A model generated the notes under the pieces. The model did no database searches, was not told the origin of the DNA, and saw only the letters and a program-made list of their open reading frames with translations. A stretch of 64,000 nt of DNA from NCBI RefSeq assembly GCF_017744095.1, contig NZ_JAGHQX010000005.1:124001-188000 (forward strand), given 5' to 3'. Both the position numbers and the translations under genes were made by a program. The DNA comes from Shimia sp. R10_1. GTDB taxonomy: Bacteria > Pseudomonadota > Alphaproteobacteria > Rhodobacterales > Rhodobacteraceae. Each line of letters starts with the position of its first letter. Position 1 is the stretch's first letter. Below, in pieces: positions 54,465-63,315 of the stretch.

Positions 54465-57077
54465 TCAGAACAGGATGGTGTCATAAAGATCGCCAACATC
54501 TGCGGCCGAGCCTTCCAGCACCAGCGTGGTGCTGTTTGACAGGGAGATCTGCAGATCATCGCCGGAGTTTGTGACATGCGTGGCGAACCATTGCAGATGT
54601 TCCGCGTCACTTGCGCCCAACTCCAGGCGGCGGAAGTCCAGACGGTCACCTCCATCTGTTTCGAAGTCCAGAATGCGGTCGGTGCTGCCGTCCAGATCAT
54701 CGCTGCGGAAGATGAAGCGGTCAGCGCCGCTGCCGCCTGAGGCGAGGTCTGCGCCAGCCCCGAGGTAGAGCCGGTCGCCGCCTGCGCCGCCGTCCAGAGT
54801 GTCATTGCCTGACGCGCCGCTGAGATAATCGCGATCATCGCCGCCATTGAGCACGTCGTTGCCGCTGTCGCCGCGCAGGCTGTCGCGCCCCAAACCGCCT
54901 GTGAGCACATCGTCGTTCACACCGCCACGCAGATCGTCACTGCCTGCGCCGCCATCAAGCTGGTCGTTGCCGGAACCACCCCGGAGGATGTCTGCGCCAT
55001 CCTCGCCGTCGAGCGTGTCATCACCTGATCCGCCCACAAGACTGTCCTCGGCTGCGCCGCCTGAGAGTGCATCATGGCCGCTGCCGCCTTCGAGCGTGTC
55101 GGCGTCTGCGCCGCCGTCGAGGATATCATCGCCGGACCCGCCGCGCAGAAGATCAGCGCCTGCGCCACCTTCGAGCGCGTCGTCGCCCGAGCCGCCATCT
55201 AGGGTATCCGCTCCGGTGCCGCCCTCCAGCGTGTCGTCTTGGCCGCCGCCTGACAACACATCGTCGCCAGTGCCGCCATAGAGGGCGTCTGAGCCGGAGC
55301 CGCCATACAAGACATCATTGGCTGCGCCGCCATCCAGCGTGTCGTGGCCAGCGGAGCCTTCCAATGTGTCGTCTCCGGCACCGCCAAGCAGCAGGTCGTC
55401 GTCCTCTGGCAGGAGGCTTCCAAATTGATCATAGCGCAATCCATCGACGTAGTGGGAAACGATGTTGCTTTCATAGTTGGGACCCGCCCCGCCGTGCAGA
55501 TAATCACTACCATCTTCGCCACGTAGTTCGTCTCCGGCGCTGCCGCCGATAAGGGCGTCGGTGCCGATGCCGCCGCTGATGGTGTCATGCCCCGCATTCC
55601 CGGAGAGATGGTCATCATAAGTCAACGCGCCCTCGGTGGTGGCCACAAGCTCCAGATCGCGCAGGAGCACGGAGGAGCTGAGATCCACCTCAGCAAAGGG
55701 GCTTTCTGCGGTCGGGTCCGCGGCGCCGTCGTTGGAATAAGACCGGGGCGCATTGGTGATCAGGTGCAAGGCCGCTTCGCCGGTGTCGGGAGCGATGATG
55801 ACCTGATAGATGCCGCCGGAGCTGCGGGTGCTGTTGTTCATATCGTGATCGCCGGAGTTGCCGCCCACATAGAGCGTGCCATCGGCATCCACGATCGCAG
55901 CGCCAAATGTTATGGCCGGTGCGCCAGCAAGGGTCTGGCCATCCACCACGGTTGATGTGACTGGAACGGTGGAGAAGGTGGGCTCACCAGAAGAGATGTC
56001 CACGACCAGAAGGATGGTGTCGTGACCCTCCCCCGGTGGGCGGGCCACACCGTAGAATTTCTGGCTGCCGGCATCGTAGGCCACATCATAGACACGATGC
56101 TGCACCAGAGAGCGGGGCAGGTGGTGTACGGTGACCTCGGGGTTGCCGTTTTCGTCAAATGTATCGACGTCGATCACGGCGATGCGGTCCATACTGGATT
56201 CAAACGACCAGAGATTGCCCTGATCATCAAAATCCCCTGTCCAGGAGCGGTAAGGCGTTTCACCGATCCGGTAGCTGTGGCCTTCGGCATCGAGCATGAT
56301 CAGGTCAGAGCGCTGAACCGCATTGCCAAGGCTGTCGACACCGTTGCTGACGGCAATCGCATAGAGCAGATCGTCTTCGGCGTTGTAGCCCATGGAGTTC
56401 ACATTGACCGTACCTGCGGCGCCTGCGATCTCATAGCTTTGGGTTTCCACGTCAAAGACGTGCAGCGTGCCGTTGAGCACCTGATAGAGATTGGATTGGC
56501 CATCCGCAAACGCCGCGACGGTGACGGTTTGCCCGCCGATCTCCATCTCTTTATCATAGTGAAACGCAGGGCCGGAGGTGTCTATGACCGGGCCTTGGCC
56601 CTCGCCCTGAACCGAGCGGATGGTGATTTCAGGCGCATTGCTTTGCGCGGTGAAGGTGGCCTCGAAAGTGGAGAAAGCCCCGCTTTCTGAAGAGAAGTCG
56701 CCGACCACCACACCGTCGACGAGAACCTCGATTGAGGCGTTGGTCAGACCGGCGGAGAAGTTGGCCGCAAGATCAAAGCTCAACCGGTAGACGCCGTTTT
56801 CTGCCAGGGAGAGGCTTTGGCTCATGGATTGGTGACCGCCATCCAAGTCGATGATGGTCCAGTTGCCGCTGTTGGCATAATCCTGAAAGCCGGAGGCGCC
56901 AGAGGTGCCAGACAGCAGGTTTTCCTGAGCGTGATCGCCGTGGATGACATCGTTTCCAGCAGAGCCGGTGAGCGTGTCATCCCCATCCAGCCCGACCATG
57001 AGGTCGCTGGCTTGCGTGCCATCAAAGGCGTCGGACAGAATTGTCCCGATGAGTGTGTTTTCTGTTGAATCAGGCAT
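54465..57077 (-). CDS. Secreted RTX calcium-binding protein
   Basis: 870 aa, acidic. A short RTX cluster at ~18-48 (VGLDGDDTLTGSAGNDVIHG), a beta-sandwich ~60-150, a beta-propeller-like region ~190-470 (DUF6923-like; WTGDFDDQGNLWSFES) and about 300 residues of GGxGxDxLx nonapeptides from ~487 to ~800. The C-terminal part (DRFIFRSDDLDGSTDRILDF, ending DLYDTILF) is a type I secretion signal. No protease or epimerase domain is seen. AAAGGAA precedes the ATG, 36 bases after the algD-like gene, so it probably belongs to the polysaccharide operon. Confidence 0.9.
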   Translation of the reverse strand: MPDSTENTLIGTILSDAFDGTQASDLMVGLDGDDTLTGSAGNDVIHGDHAQENLLSGTSGASGFQDYANSGNWTIIDLDGGHQSMSQSLSLAENGVYRLSFDLAANFSAGLTNASIEVLVDGVVVGDFSSESGAFSTFEATFTAQSNAPEITIRSVQGEGQGPVIDTSGPAFHYDKEMEIGGQTVTVAAFADGQSNLYQVLNGTLHVFDVETQSYEIAGAAGTVNVNSMGYNAEDDLLYAIAVSNGVDSLGNAVQRSDLIMLDAEGHSYRIGETPYRSWTGDFDDQGNLWSFESSMDRIAVIDVDTFDENGNPEVTVHHLPRSLVQHRVYDVAYDAGSQKFYGVARPPGEGHDTILLVVDISSGEPTFSTVPVTSTVVDGQTLAGAPAITFGAAIVDADGTLYVGGNSGDHDMNNSTRSSGGIYQVIIAPDTGEAALHLITNAPRSYSNDGAADPTAESPFAEVDLSSSVLLRDLELVATTEGALTYDDHLSGNAGHDTISGGIGTDALIGGSAGDELRGEDGSDYLHGGAGPNYESNIVSHYVDGLRYDQFGSLLPEDDDLLLGGAGDDTLEGSAGHDTLDGGAANDVLYGGSGSDALYGGTGDDVLSGGGQDDTLEGGTGADTLDGGSGDDALEGGAGADLLRGGSGDDILDGGADADTLEGGSGHDALSGGAAEDSLVGGSGDDTLDGEDGADILRGGSGNDQLDGGAGSDDLRGGVNDDVLTGGLGRDSLRGDSGNDVLNGGDDRDYLSGASGNDTLDGGAGGDRLYLGAGADLASGGSGADRFIFRSDDLDGSTDRILDFETDGGDRLDFRRLELGASDAEHLQWFATHVTNSGDDLQISLSNSTTLVLEGSAADVGDLYDTILF

Positions 57078-57113
57078 AGCCGTTCCTTTCCTGTTTCTCG
57101 GAGGCGTGCGGGC

Positions 57114-58508
57114 TTACCAGCCGATGCCGTTTACGGCGATGTTGCGGGGAGCGGTGTCAAAGAGGCGCACCACGTCGATCACCTCGATATCCGGGTGGCG
57201 GGTGACGGCCTCGCGATAGGTGTCGCTGGCGTGGCAGACGATCACTGCATCCACTGAACGCATCAGGTGGTCGATGTCGTCACACAGCATGTCTTTGAGC
57301 TGTGCCGAAAGGGTCGCGAGACCCTGGCTGCCATGTTTGGTGTAGCTTGCGAGGCCCTCCAGCGGGGTGTCTTTGGTGACGGCGGCGTCATGGGCCAGCA
57401 GCTCTACGCCTTGGGATTGCAAAGTGGCCATGGCTTCAAGGATCGGGCTTTCGCGCAGATCGTCGGTGCCCGGCTTAAACGCAAGACCGAGGACGCCGAC
57501 GCGCCGGGCACCTGTGGCCAAGGCCATTTCGACTGCGCGGTTGATCTGTTCCGCGTTGGAGCTTTCCAGATTGCCGATCATCGGCAGCGACACACCGTAC
57601 TTTTGTGCCACATATTGCACCGCGCGCACCTCTTTGGGCAGGCAGGAACCGCCATAGGCAAAGCCGGGTTTGAGGTAGTAGGAGGACAGGTTGAGTTTCT
57701 GGTCCTGAGTGAAAATGTCCATCACGGCGTGGCTGTCCACACCCAGCGGTTTGCACAGACGCCCGACCTCATTGGCAAAGCAGACCTTGGTGGCGTGCCA
57801 GACGTTGTCGACATATTTGATCGTCTCCGCCACTTCGATGGTGGTGAGGATCGGATTGTCATCCACGGGTAGGTAGATACGGCGCATGATTTCCGCGGTG
57901 GCGAAATCGGTGGTGCCGATCACGGTTTTGGGCGGGTGATGGAAATCAGAGATTGCCACGCCTTCGCGCAGGAATTCTGGGTTGAAGCAGATACCAAAAT
58001 CGCGGCCCGCTACTTTGCCAGAGACCTCCTCCAGAATTGGGGTCATCACCGACATGGTGGTGCCTGGCGGGATTGAGCAGCGCATGGCAAAGACGTGAAA
58101 CCCTTCTTTGTCGCGCAGCCCTTCGCCCATCGCGCGAGAGGCGGCCCGGATGTAGGTGTCATCACAGCCGCCATCGGCAGCGGTTGGCGTGCCAACGGAT
58201 ACAAAAGTCACATCCGTCTCGCGCACAGCAGCGGTGAGATCGTCGGTTGCAGAGATCAGCCCGTCTTTGACCCCCTGAGTGAGGGTTTCGCTCAGATCCG
58301 CCTCATGAATCGGGCTTTGGCCGCGGCCGATTTGAGCGACTTTGCCAAGATCGAGATCAACGCCGATAACACGGTGACCAAGCGCGGCAAGGCAGGCGGT
58401 TGATACCGCGCCGACGTAGCCAAGGCCGACAATACTAATGCTGGCTTTGCGGCTTGGGATAGCGGATACGAGTTCGGCAGGCTGGTTTGAAAAATCGCGA
58501 TGTTGCAT
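57114..58508 (-). CDS. algD: Nucleotide-sugar dehydrogenase, GDP-mannose 6-dehydrogenase (AlgD)-like
   Basis: 464 aa. NAD-binding GLGYVGAVSTACLAALGH (~28-45) and the catalytic YGGSCLPKEVRAVQYVAQ with the thiol Cys (~292). Leu before P-K-E, instead of the Phe of UDP-glucose dehydrogenases, and the neighbouring alg8/alg44-like genes favour GDP-mannose as substrate, giving GDP-mannuronate. UDP-sugar use is not excluded. It is separated from the alg8-like gene by a terminator-like hairpin and may have its own promoter. Confidence 0.85.
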   Translation of the reverse strand: MQHRDFSNQPAELVSAIPSRKASISIVGLGYVGAVSTACLAALGHRVIGVDLDLGKVAQIGRGQSPIHEADLSETLTQGVKDGLISATDDLTAAVRETDVTFVSVGTPTAADGGCDDTYIRAASRAMGEGLRDKEGFHVFAMRCSIPPGTTMSVMTPILEEVSGKVAGRDFGICFNPEFLREGVAISDFHHPPKTVIGTTDFATAEIMRRIYLPVDDNPILTTIEVAETIKYVDNVWHATKVCFANEVGRLCKPLGVDSHAVMDIFTQDQKLNLSSYYLKPGFAYGGSCLPKEVRAVQYVAQKYGVSLPMIGNLESSNAEQINRAVEMALATGARRVGVLGLAFKPGTDDLRESPILEAMATLQSQGVELLAHDAAVTKDTPLEGLASYTKHGSQGLATLSAQLKDMLCDDIDHLMRSVDAVIVCHASDTYREAVTRHPDIEVIDVVRLFDTAPRNIAVNGIGW

Positions 58509-58640
58509 AAATATGATCTCCTATTTGAGATCAGCCTAGATCGCTGTTCAGTCCGTTGTTGGCGGCGATAGGTCAGTCCAAAATGGCTTTTGGTAACATG
58601 CCTATCCTTTTGATAAAATTGTACATATTGGAGAAAAGCA

Positions 58641-58668
58641 AAACCTGCATGACGGGTCATGCAGGTTT
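58641..58668 (-). terminator. Stem-loop between alg8-like and algD-like genes
   Basis: A 12-bp perfect stem (AAACCTGCATGA / TCATGCAGGTTT) with a 4-base loop is followed on the minus strand by TTGCTTTTCT. It lies about 105 bases past the alg8-like stop, so alg44-alg8 and algD-RTX are probably separate units or partly uncoupled. Confidence 0.75.
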
Positions 58669-58772
58669 GCCACGTGGCGCATTTGGGTAGGCGCTGTTGA
58701 TGCCCACGAAGTGTTTCTAAGGCTATAGTAAGTTGGCTGGACGCCATCACGCTCTTAAGGATAGCGCAGAGC

Positions 58773-60356
58773 TCAAAACGGCAATTCGATCAGTCCGACG
58801 TATATCATCAGCAGTGTCAAGAAGCCCGTGACAGCAGTCACCAGTTGAAATTTGGCAAAGCCGTTACGCAGCTTCTCCAGAAGGCCGTCGCCATCGCCGG
58901 CGCTTTGATTACCTCGATTGGACCATTTCTGTTTGGAGAGATGAAAGATCATGTAGATCTTGACCGACGCATTGATGACCTGGTTCAGATAAAGAATAAA
59001 GGGCCAGGTCATGTCGGCACGGCGGCTGTAGCCAAACAGGAACATGCAGAGCACGACGCGGGAGAAGATCACCCAGATCAGGCAGTTCCATATGTAGCCT
59101 GGGGCCACGATGCTGCCGAGCACCGCCATGAACGGGCTCACCATCATGGTCCACATGGCGATGCGCTGATCGACCACGCACCACCAGATGAAAAACGGCA
59201 TCCGGCGCGGGCCAAGCGCGATGGCGCGGCTGCCGTTGCGCAGCATATTGCCGGACCAGCGGCGGAAGTTCTGCACCATGCGCAGCAGGCCGTTTTCTTT
59301 GATGACTTCAATGGTGTAGACCGTCGCATCCGGCACATAGGTCATCTTGGCGCCCACGCTGAGCAAGCGGTACCAGGTGGATTTGTCATCGCCTGACAGG
59401 AAGCGGAAGCGCCCCCAAAGCCAGTGATTGAGGTGATCTGCCTCAATAGTGCGGATGAACTTCGGATCGACAATGTGGCGGGCGCGAAAAACGCTCATCC
59501 GGCCGGTGAGGGTGAGCACCCGATTGGACAGGGCGTGACTCTGCATGGCGAGGCGGCGCTGGGCAAAACGCATGTCGAGCCATTTGGCGATCCATGTAGG
59601 GCCGTAGCAGATCACCTCTTCATCGGTGGTAAGCGCCTGAAGCTCCGGATCATAGGCAAACATCGACAGGGTTTTCTTGAGCACGTCCTGCCCGTAAAGC
59701 GCGTCTCCATCCATAAAGATGACCATATCGTCTGGATCAGCCCCGGCCCGTGAAATAGCGCGCAGGATCAGCCCGATCGCCATACGCTTGCCCGGTTGGT
59801 TTTGTCGGATAAACACCAGTTCCGCCAGATCATCGGGGATGTCCTGTGCATAGGTGTCTACGAACTGACGGATGATGTTTTCATCATAGGCGCTGCCGGT
59901 GCCGATGTAGAGCGTGGTGGGGATGCGCTCGCGTTTGATCTGGCCAAGGATGGAGCCGATCACCCGTTTGGTGATCGAAGGTTCCTCGTAGTAGGTGGTC
60001 ATCTGGATGTGCAGGCGCTTGGGGCGCCAGCCTTCCTGCCAAAGCGCGTCGGCGCGGGCGCGTATGTGGGGCCACTTCAGGCGGGCGTAGATCATGGCGC
60101 GCACAGAATGGGTGAACCACCAGCCAAAGCGCCATAGTCCCAAAGCGCCGAGGATCACGGTGATGTGCAAAGCGTTGGGATCGACAAAGCGGTTGGGGAC
60201 ATTCACCAGCAGCCAGAGCAGGGCTGCGATCACTGCCATGAGTGCAAGGATGTTGGGCAGGGTCCAGCGCGCCCAATAGGGTTTGATCGGGGTCTGCAGA
60301 TCACGCAGCTTGAGGGTCAGATCCTTGTCAAAGGCGAACTCGGACAACTCACTCAT
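58773..60356 (-). CDS. alg8: Family 2 glycosyltransferase, Alg8-like (mannuronan synthase)
   Basis: 527 aa inner-membrane GT2. Two helices at ~33-52 and ~65-82, a cytoplasmic catalytic domain and several C-terminal helices. Catalytic elements: FMDGDALYG (D-x-D, ~215), TTDEEVICYG, SGDDKSTWY (~325) and RRWSGNMLRNGSRAIA (~370). The SGDDKST and RRWSGNMLRNG segments are close to Alg8 of Pseudomonas, which polymerises GDP-mannuronate. Cellulose synthase-like enzymes share the fold, but gene context supports Alg8. It overlaps the alg44-like gene by 8 bases. Confidence 0.85.
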   Translation of the reverse strand: MSELSEFAFDKDLTLKLRDLQTPIKPYWARWTLPNILALMAVIAALLWLLVNVPNRFVDPNALHITVILGALGLWRFGWWFTHSVRAMIYARLKWPHIRARADALWQEGWRPKRLHIQMTTYYEEPSITKRVIGSILGQIKRERIPTTLYIGTGSAYDENIIRQFVDTYAQDIPDDLAELVFIRQNQPGKRMAIGLILRAISRAGADPDDMVIFMDGDALYGQDVLKKTLSMFAYDPELQALTTDEEVICYGPTWIAKWLDMRFAQRRLAMQSHALSNRVLTLTGRMSVFRARHIVDPKFIRTIEADHLNHWLWGRFRFLSGDDKSTWYRLLSVGAKMTYVPDATVYTIEVIKENGLLRMVQNFRRWSGNMLRNGSRAIALGPRRMPFFIWWCVVDQRIAMWTMMVSPFMAVLGSIVAPGYIWNCLIWVIFSRVVLCMFLFGYSRRADMTWPFILYLNQVINASVKIYMIFHLSKQKWSNRGNQSAGDGDGLLEKLRNGFAKFQLVTAVTGFLTLLMIYVGLIELPF

Positions 60357-61785
60357 CGCGGTTCACCAGAGATTGAATGCGGGCAATCATGCGTTGGCCA
60401 ACCGCGCGGCGGGTCTGGATATTGACCGGCGCGTCGCGGCGCAGCAGGGATTTGGTCTGCGCTGGAGTGATGTCTTGGGGGGTGACGGTGACGATGATGC
60501 CAAATTCGCCGGGGCGGCGGGGATCGGCGCCCGCCCGCACATCGGTGACGGTGCCGGCGATGGTGGTTTTCTGGCCAAGGCTGTTGACGCCGATATGCGC
60601 CTCCATCCCGATGAAGATGGCCTCGGAATACCGCTCGGAGACCCAGCCCATGGCCACGCGGGGTGTGTCGGACTCAAAGACAACTGCGAGATCATCGTGG
60701 CGGTAGGGCTGCCCCTTGCGCACCATAACCTCGTGCACCACCCCATCTGAGGGCGCGCGTACGTGGCTCATGGAGATCGCCGATTTGTTGGCGTCGCGGG
60801 TGGCGCGCAGGCGGCGCACCTTGGCGTTGTGCTCGAGTTCCAGCTCTTGGAGTTTGTCCAGCGCAAAGGCAAAAGGGTCAAAGGCTGTGGCAGCTTCTGG
60901 ATCATGCGTTTGAATATCGAGCCAACGCTTCCAGAGGGCGTCAAAGCCACGATCTCCGATGAACTGCGCATAGATCTGAGCCGCTAGCGCACCCCGCACC
61001 TGAAGGGGCTGTGTTTCATCTAAGGCTTCCAGCATGGCGCGGGCCTCAATGACGCGGTCGAGCTCCTTCTCCGCAAGGCTCAGGCGGGCGCGGGTCTGGG
61101 ACAGCTCCGCCTGTGCGGCCGGATCGCGCAGGCGCACCATGACCTCGCCTGCCTCAACCCGCTGGCCGGGGACCACGTGGACGGATTTCACAAACCCTTC
61201 ACTGGCGGGGAGATCTTCGGCGATGGGCGCGACGACGCGGCCGTGCTGGATATTGATGCGGGTGAGGCCATTGAAAAGCGCAGAGCCAAGTACGGTGGCG
61301 ATGAGGGCTGCCAGCAGCAGGTATATCACCACATGGATCACCGCACGCACAGAGCCGGGCATCTTGGATTGCTGGTTGGTGGACTTCTCTTCTTCGGTTT
61401 CTCCCATGGGCACAAGATCAACAGGTGTATCAAGGCTCATGATCACGTCTTCGCTGCTGGCCATGCGGCCGGACAGGATGGAGCGATAAAACAGCGCCAG
61501 CGTTTCGCGCTGACGCCCGCTGAGGCCTTCAAAGGACACTGTGCCGTCGGCATCCGGTGCCGTCAGGCGCACCTCAAAGCGGACATCAACCCCTTGAAAA
61601 GGCACGCTGAGGGTGCCGGATTGCGGGGGCGATCCTGCGTCCTCGGGCCAGTCAAAGCCAGCCAGAGACCACGCCTCAATGCGGATTTGGTCGCCGTCTG
61701 GCGTGTCCAAAAACAGCGGGGCGTGCACCTTCCAGCTGAGCTGGGCGCTGGGGTTTTCATGGCGGATTTGCACGGGCACTCTCAC
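60349..61785 (-). CDS. alg44: Alg44-like PilZ/HlyD-type polysaccharide co-polymerase
   Basis: 478 aa. An N-terminal PilZ-like domain (~1-110, ending RQRETLALFYRSILSGRM), one membrane helix (~150-175) and a periplasmic HlyD-like coiled-coil/lipoyl part. In Pseudomonas Alg44 binds c-di-GMP and activates Alg8. Here the R-x-x-x-R motif is not visible near the start and the D-x-S-x-x-G box reads EAWSLAGF, so c-di-GMP binding may be lost. It is encoded first in the polymer operon. Confidence 0.8.
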   Translation of the reverse strand: MRVPVQIRHENPSAQLSWKVHAPLFLDTPDGDQIRIEAWSLAGFDWPEDAGSPPQSGTLSVPFQGVDVRFEVRLTAPDADGTVSFEGLSGRQRETLALFYRSILSGRMASSEDVIMSLDTPVDLVPMGETEEEKSTNQQSKMPGSVRAVIHVVIYLLLAALIATVLGSALFNGLTRINIQHGRVVAPIAEDLPASEGFVKSVHVVPGQRVEAGEVMVRLRDPAAQAELSQTRARLSLAEKELDRVIEARAMLEALDETQPLQVRGALAAQIYAQFIGDRGFDALWKRWLDIQTHDPEAATAFDPFAFALDKLQELELEHNAKVRRLRATRDANKSAISMSHVRAPSDGVVHEVMVRKGQPYRHDDLAVVFESDTPRVAMGWVSERYSEAIFIGMEAHIGVNSLGQKTTIAGTVTDVRAGADPRRPGEFGIIVTVTPQDITPAQTKSLLRRDAPVNIQTRRAVGQRMIARIQSLVNRDE

Positions 61786-61870
61786 AGGTTGAATGCCCAG
61801 AAGGTAGCTGGCGGATTGCGCCAGCGCGCACCGCGCTCAGGTATGGTTGGGGTGGCAAAAGGCAGCGCGA

Positions 61871-61886
61871 CTATACGCAGGTATAG
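61871..61886. promoter_or_regulatory. Inverted repeat upstream of the alg44-like operon
   Basis: CTATAC-GCAG-GTATAG is a perfect 6-bp inverted repeat about 85 bases before the alg44-like start. On the minus strand TTGTCG (61910-61905) and TATACC (61885-61880) could be a promoter with a 19-base spacer overlapping the repeat, a layout that suits repression. Confidence 0.35.
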
Positions 61887-61926
61887 GCCCGCTCACTTTG
61901 GTTGCGACAAAGTCGGGTGTTGCGGC

Positions 61927-63135
61927 TCAGCGGGACAGTCCGGCGTGGGTGTTGAGGAAGAACTGCGAGAAAATCGGGCCGCTGGCGGCGCCAATCTCGC
62001 GTGCGTCCTGACCCACCACGGCCTCTTCGATGCGCGGCACGATCAGGCCGCGAGTGTCCTGATTGACCAGATAGCGTCGGACCCGCTCCACCAGCTCTTG
62101 GCGGACATCGGCGGGAAAAGCGCCGTCGATCAGAATGGCCTCAAAATCGACCACGGAGCAGACCGACAGCGCAGCCTTGGCCAGCTCCTGCGCGGTCTGA
62201 CCCAGCCACGGGTCGACATAGCGGCTGAGTACCGACCAGTCTTGCGGCTGGCTCCAGAGCATGTCGGGGTTCAGACCGGCCTCGATCAGTCGCGTTTCCA
62301 GCAGGTGGATGGAGGCCACATCTATGAGCTGGCGGCTTTCGCCCATAGGGCCTGTGGCGCGCATGGAGCCAAGTGCGCCTGCATTGCCCTGATTGCCTTC
62401 AAACACACTGTCATTCATCACGATGCCGCCGCCAACAAAGGAGCCAACAAAGAAATAGGCATAGTCGCGGAACTCTTTGCCACGGCCATAAAGATGCTCG
62501 GCGCGGCAGGCTGCGGTGGCGTCATTGCCAACAAAGATGGGCAGGTCGCTGAAGCGGGCCACCTCTTCGGCAAAATCAATGTCTTTCCAGAGTTTGAACT
62601 GCTCTGCGGCGGGGCCTGCCAGATCGCTCCAGCGCCAGAGCTCAAAAGGGGCGGCGACGCCGATGCCGCAGATGCGCGCGACCTCCTCGGCGCTGAGGGC
62701 GGTGAGCAATGTCTCAAGGCTGTCGTGCAGGAAGGAGAAGACATCTGCGGGCAGCGGGTAGTCGTAGGTGGTGTGCTCTGAAGCGCGCACATTGCCTGCA
62801 AAATCCAGCAGCAAGAGATCCGCAGTCCGGCGGCCGATCTTCAATCCCAGCGCCAAGACGCCGTCGGGGTTGAGGTGCATGGGAATGGAGGGCTTGCCCA
62901 CCTTGCCGCGCGTGGGTTCGCCGCGCTGAAGCAGGCCGTCGCTTTCCAGTTTGCGCAGCATGGTGGAGATCGCCGGTGGCGTCAGCCCCATGCGTTTGGC
63001 GAGGTCGATGCCGGGCAGGGCGCCCTGTCGCTGCAGGATGGACATCAGAAGGCGTTCATTGTGGTTGCGGACGCGCCGTTGATTCACGCCGCCGCTGAGT
63101 GCTCTGATTTTTCCGCCATCCATATGGCTGACCAT
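61927..63135 (-). CDS. ROK-family transcriptional repressor
   Basis: 402 aa. A winged HTH ([20 protein letters not shown], ~40-60) is followed by a ROK sugar-kinase-like domain ([38 protein letters not shown]). The zinc-binding C-x-C-x4-C motif of catalytic ROK proteins is not seen, as in XylR/NagC-type regulators. AGGAGG lies 8 bases before ATG 63135. It is divergent from a FrcB-like receptor gene, so it should repress that sugar importer until the sugar binds. Confidence 0.9.
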   Translation of the reverse strand: MVSHMDGGKIRALSGGVNQRRVRNHNERLLMSILQRQGALPGIDLAKRMGLTPPAISTMLRKLESDGLLQRGEPTRGKVGKPSIPMHLNPDGVLALGLKIGRRTADLLLLDFAGNVRASEHTTYDYPLPADVFSFLHDSLETLLTALSAEEVARICGIGVAAPFELWRWSDLAGPAAEQFKLWKDIDFAEEVARFSDLPIFVGNDATAACRAEHLYGRGKEFRDYAYFFVGSFVGGGIVMNDSVFEGNQGNAGALGSMRATGPMGESRQLIDVASIHLLETRLIEAGLNPDMLWSQPQDWSVLSRYVDPWLGQTAQELAKAALSVCSVVDFEAILIDGAFPADVRQELVERVRRYLVNQDTRGLIVPRIEEAVVGQDAREIGAASGPIFSQFFLNTHAGLSR

Positions 63136-63159
63136 AAAAGGCTCCTCCTGGCTTTGGAA

Positions 63160-63230
63160 GATAGGGCGCTTCGATTATTTAATAAAGTTAATTTATTTAT
63201 TGACAGCTCTTGGGGAATCGCCGTTACCTA
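63160..63230 (+). promoter_or_regulatory. Divergent control region with AT-rich operator and frcB promoter
   Basis: An AT-only rich core at ~63173-63200 (TTATTTAATAAA, then TTAATTTATTTA) stands out against the GC-rich surroundings and resembles ROK operators. A perfect TTGACA -35 at 63200-63205 abuts it; the -10 is weak (TTACCT or TACCTA, 63224-63230). Binding of the repressor here would cover the -35. Confidence 0.5.
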
Positions 63231-63315
63231 TGGGGGCATCCTGCGTCACGAATTAGAGGCAGGCCTGGAGCTGGAGGGAGCCAGATCCAAATATTGCGAA
63301 CCTTGGGAGGACATT

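Noticed and set aside
54847..55552. Repeated GC-rich units that could suggest a CRISPR or tandem DNA repeat
   Set aside because: The periodicity comes from RTX nonapeptide codons of the calcium-binding protein; units vary and there are no spacers.
54465..57077. RTX protein as a mannuronan C5-epimerase, as in Azotobacter AlgE
   Set aside because: The N-terminal part looks like a beta-sandwich plus beta-propeller; no right-handed parallel beta-helix epimerase module or its catalytic motif is visible.
61177..62781. 534-codon plus-strand ORF opposite the alg44-like and ROK genes
   Set aside because: It spans two real minus-strand genes and the intergenic gap between them and looks like no protein family.
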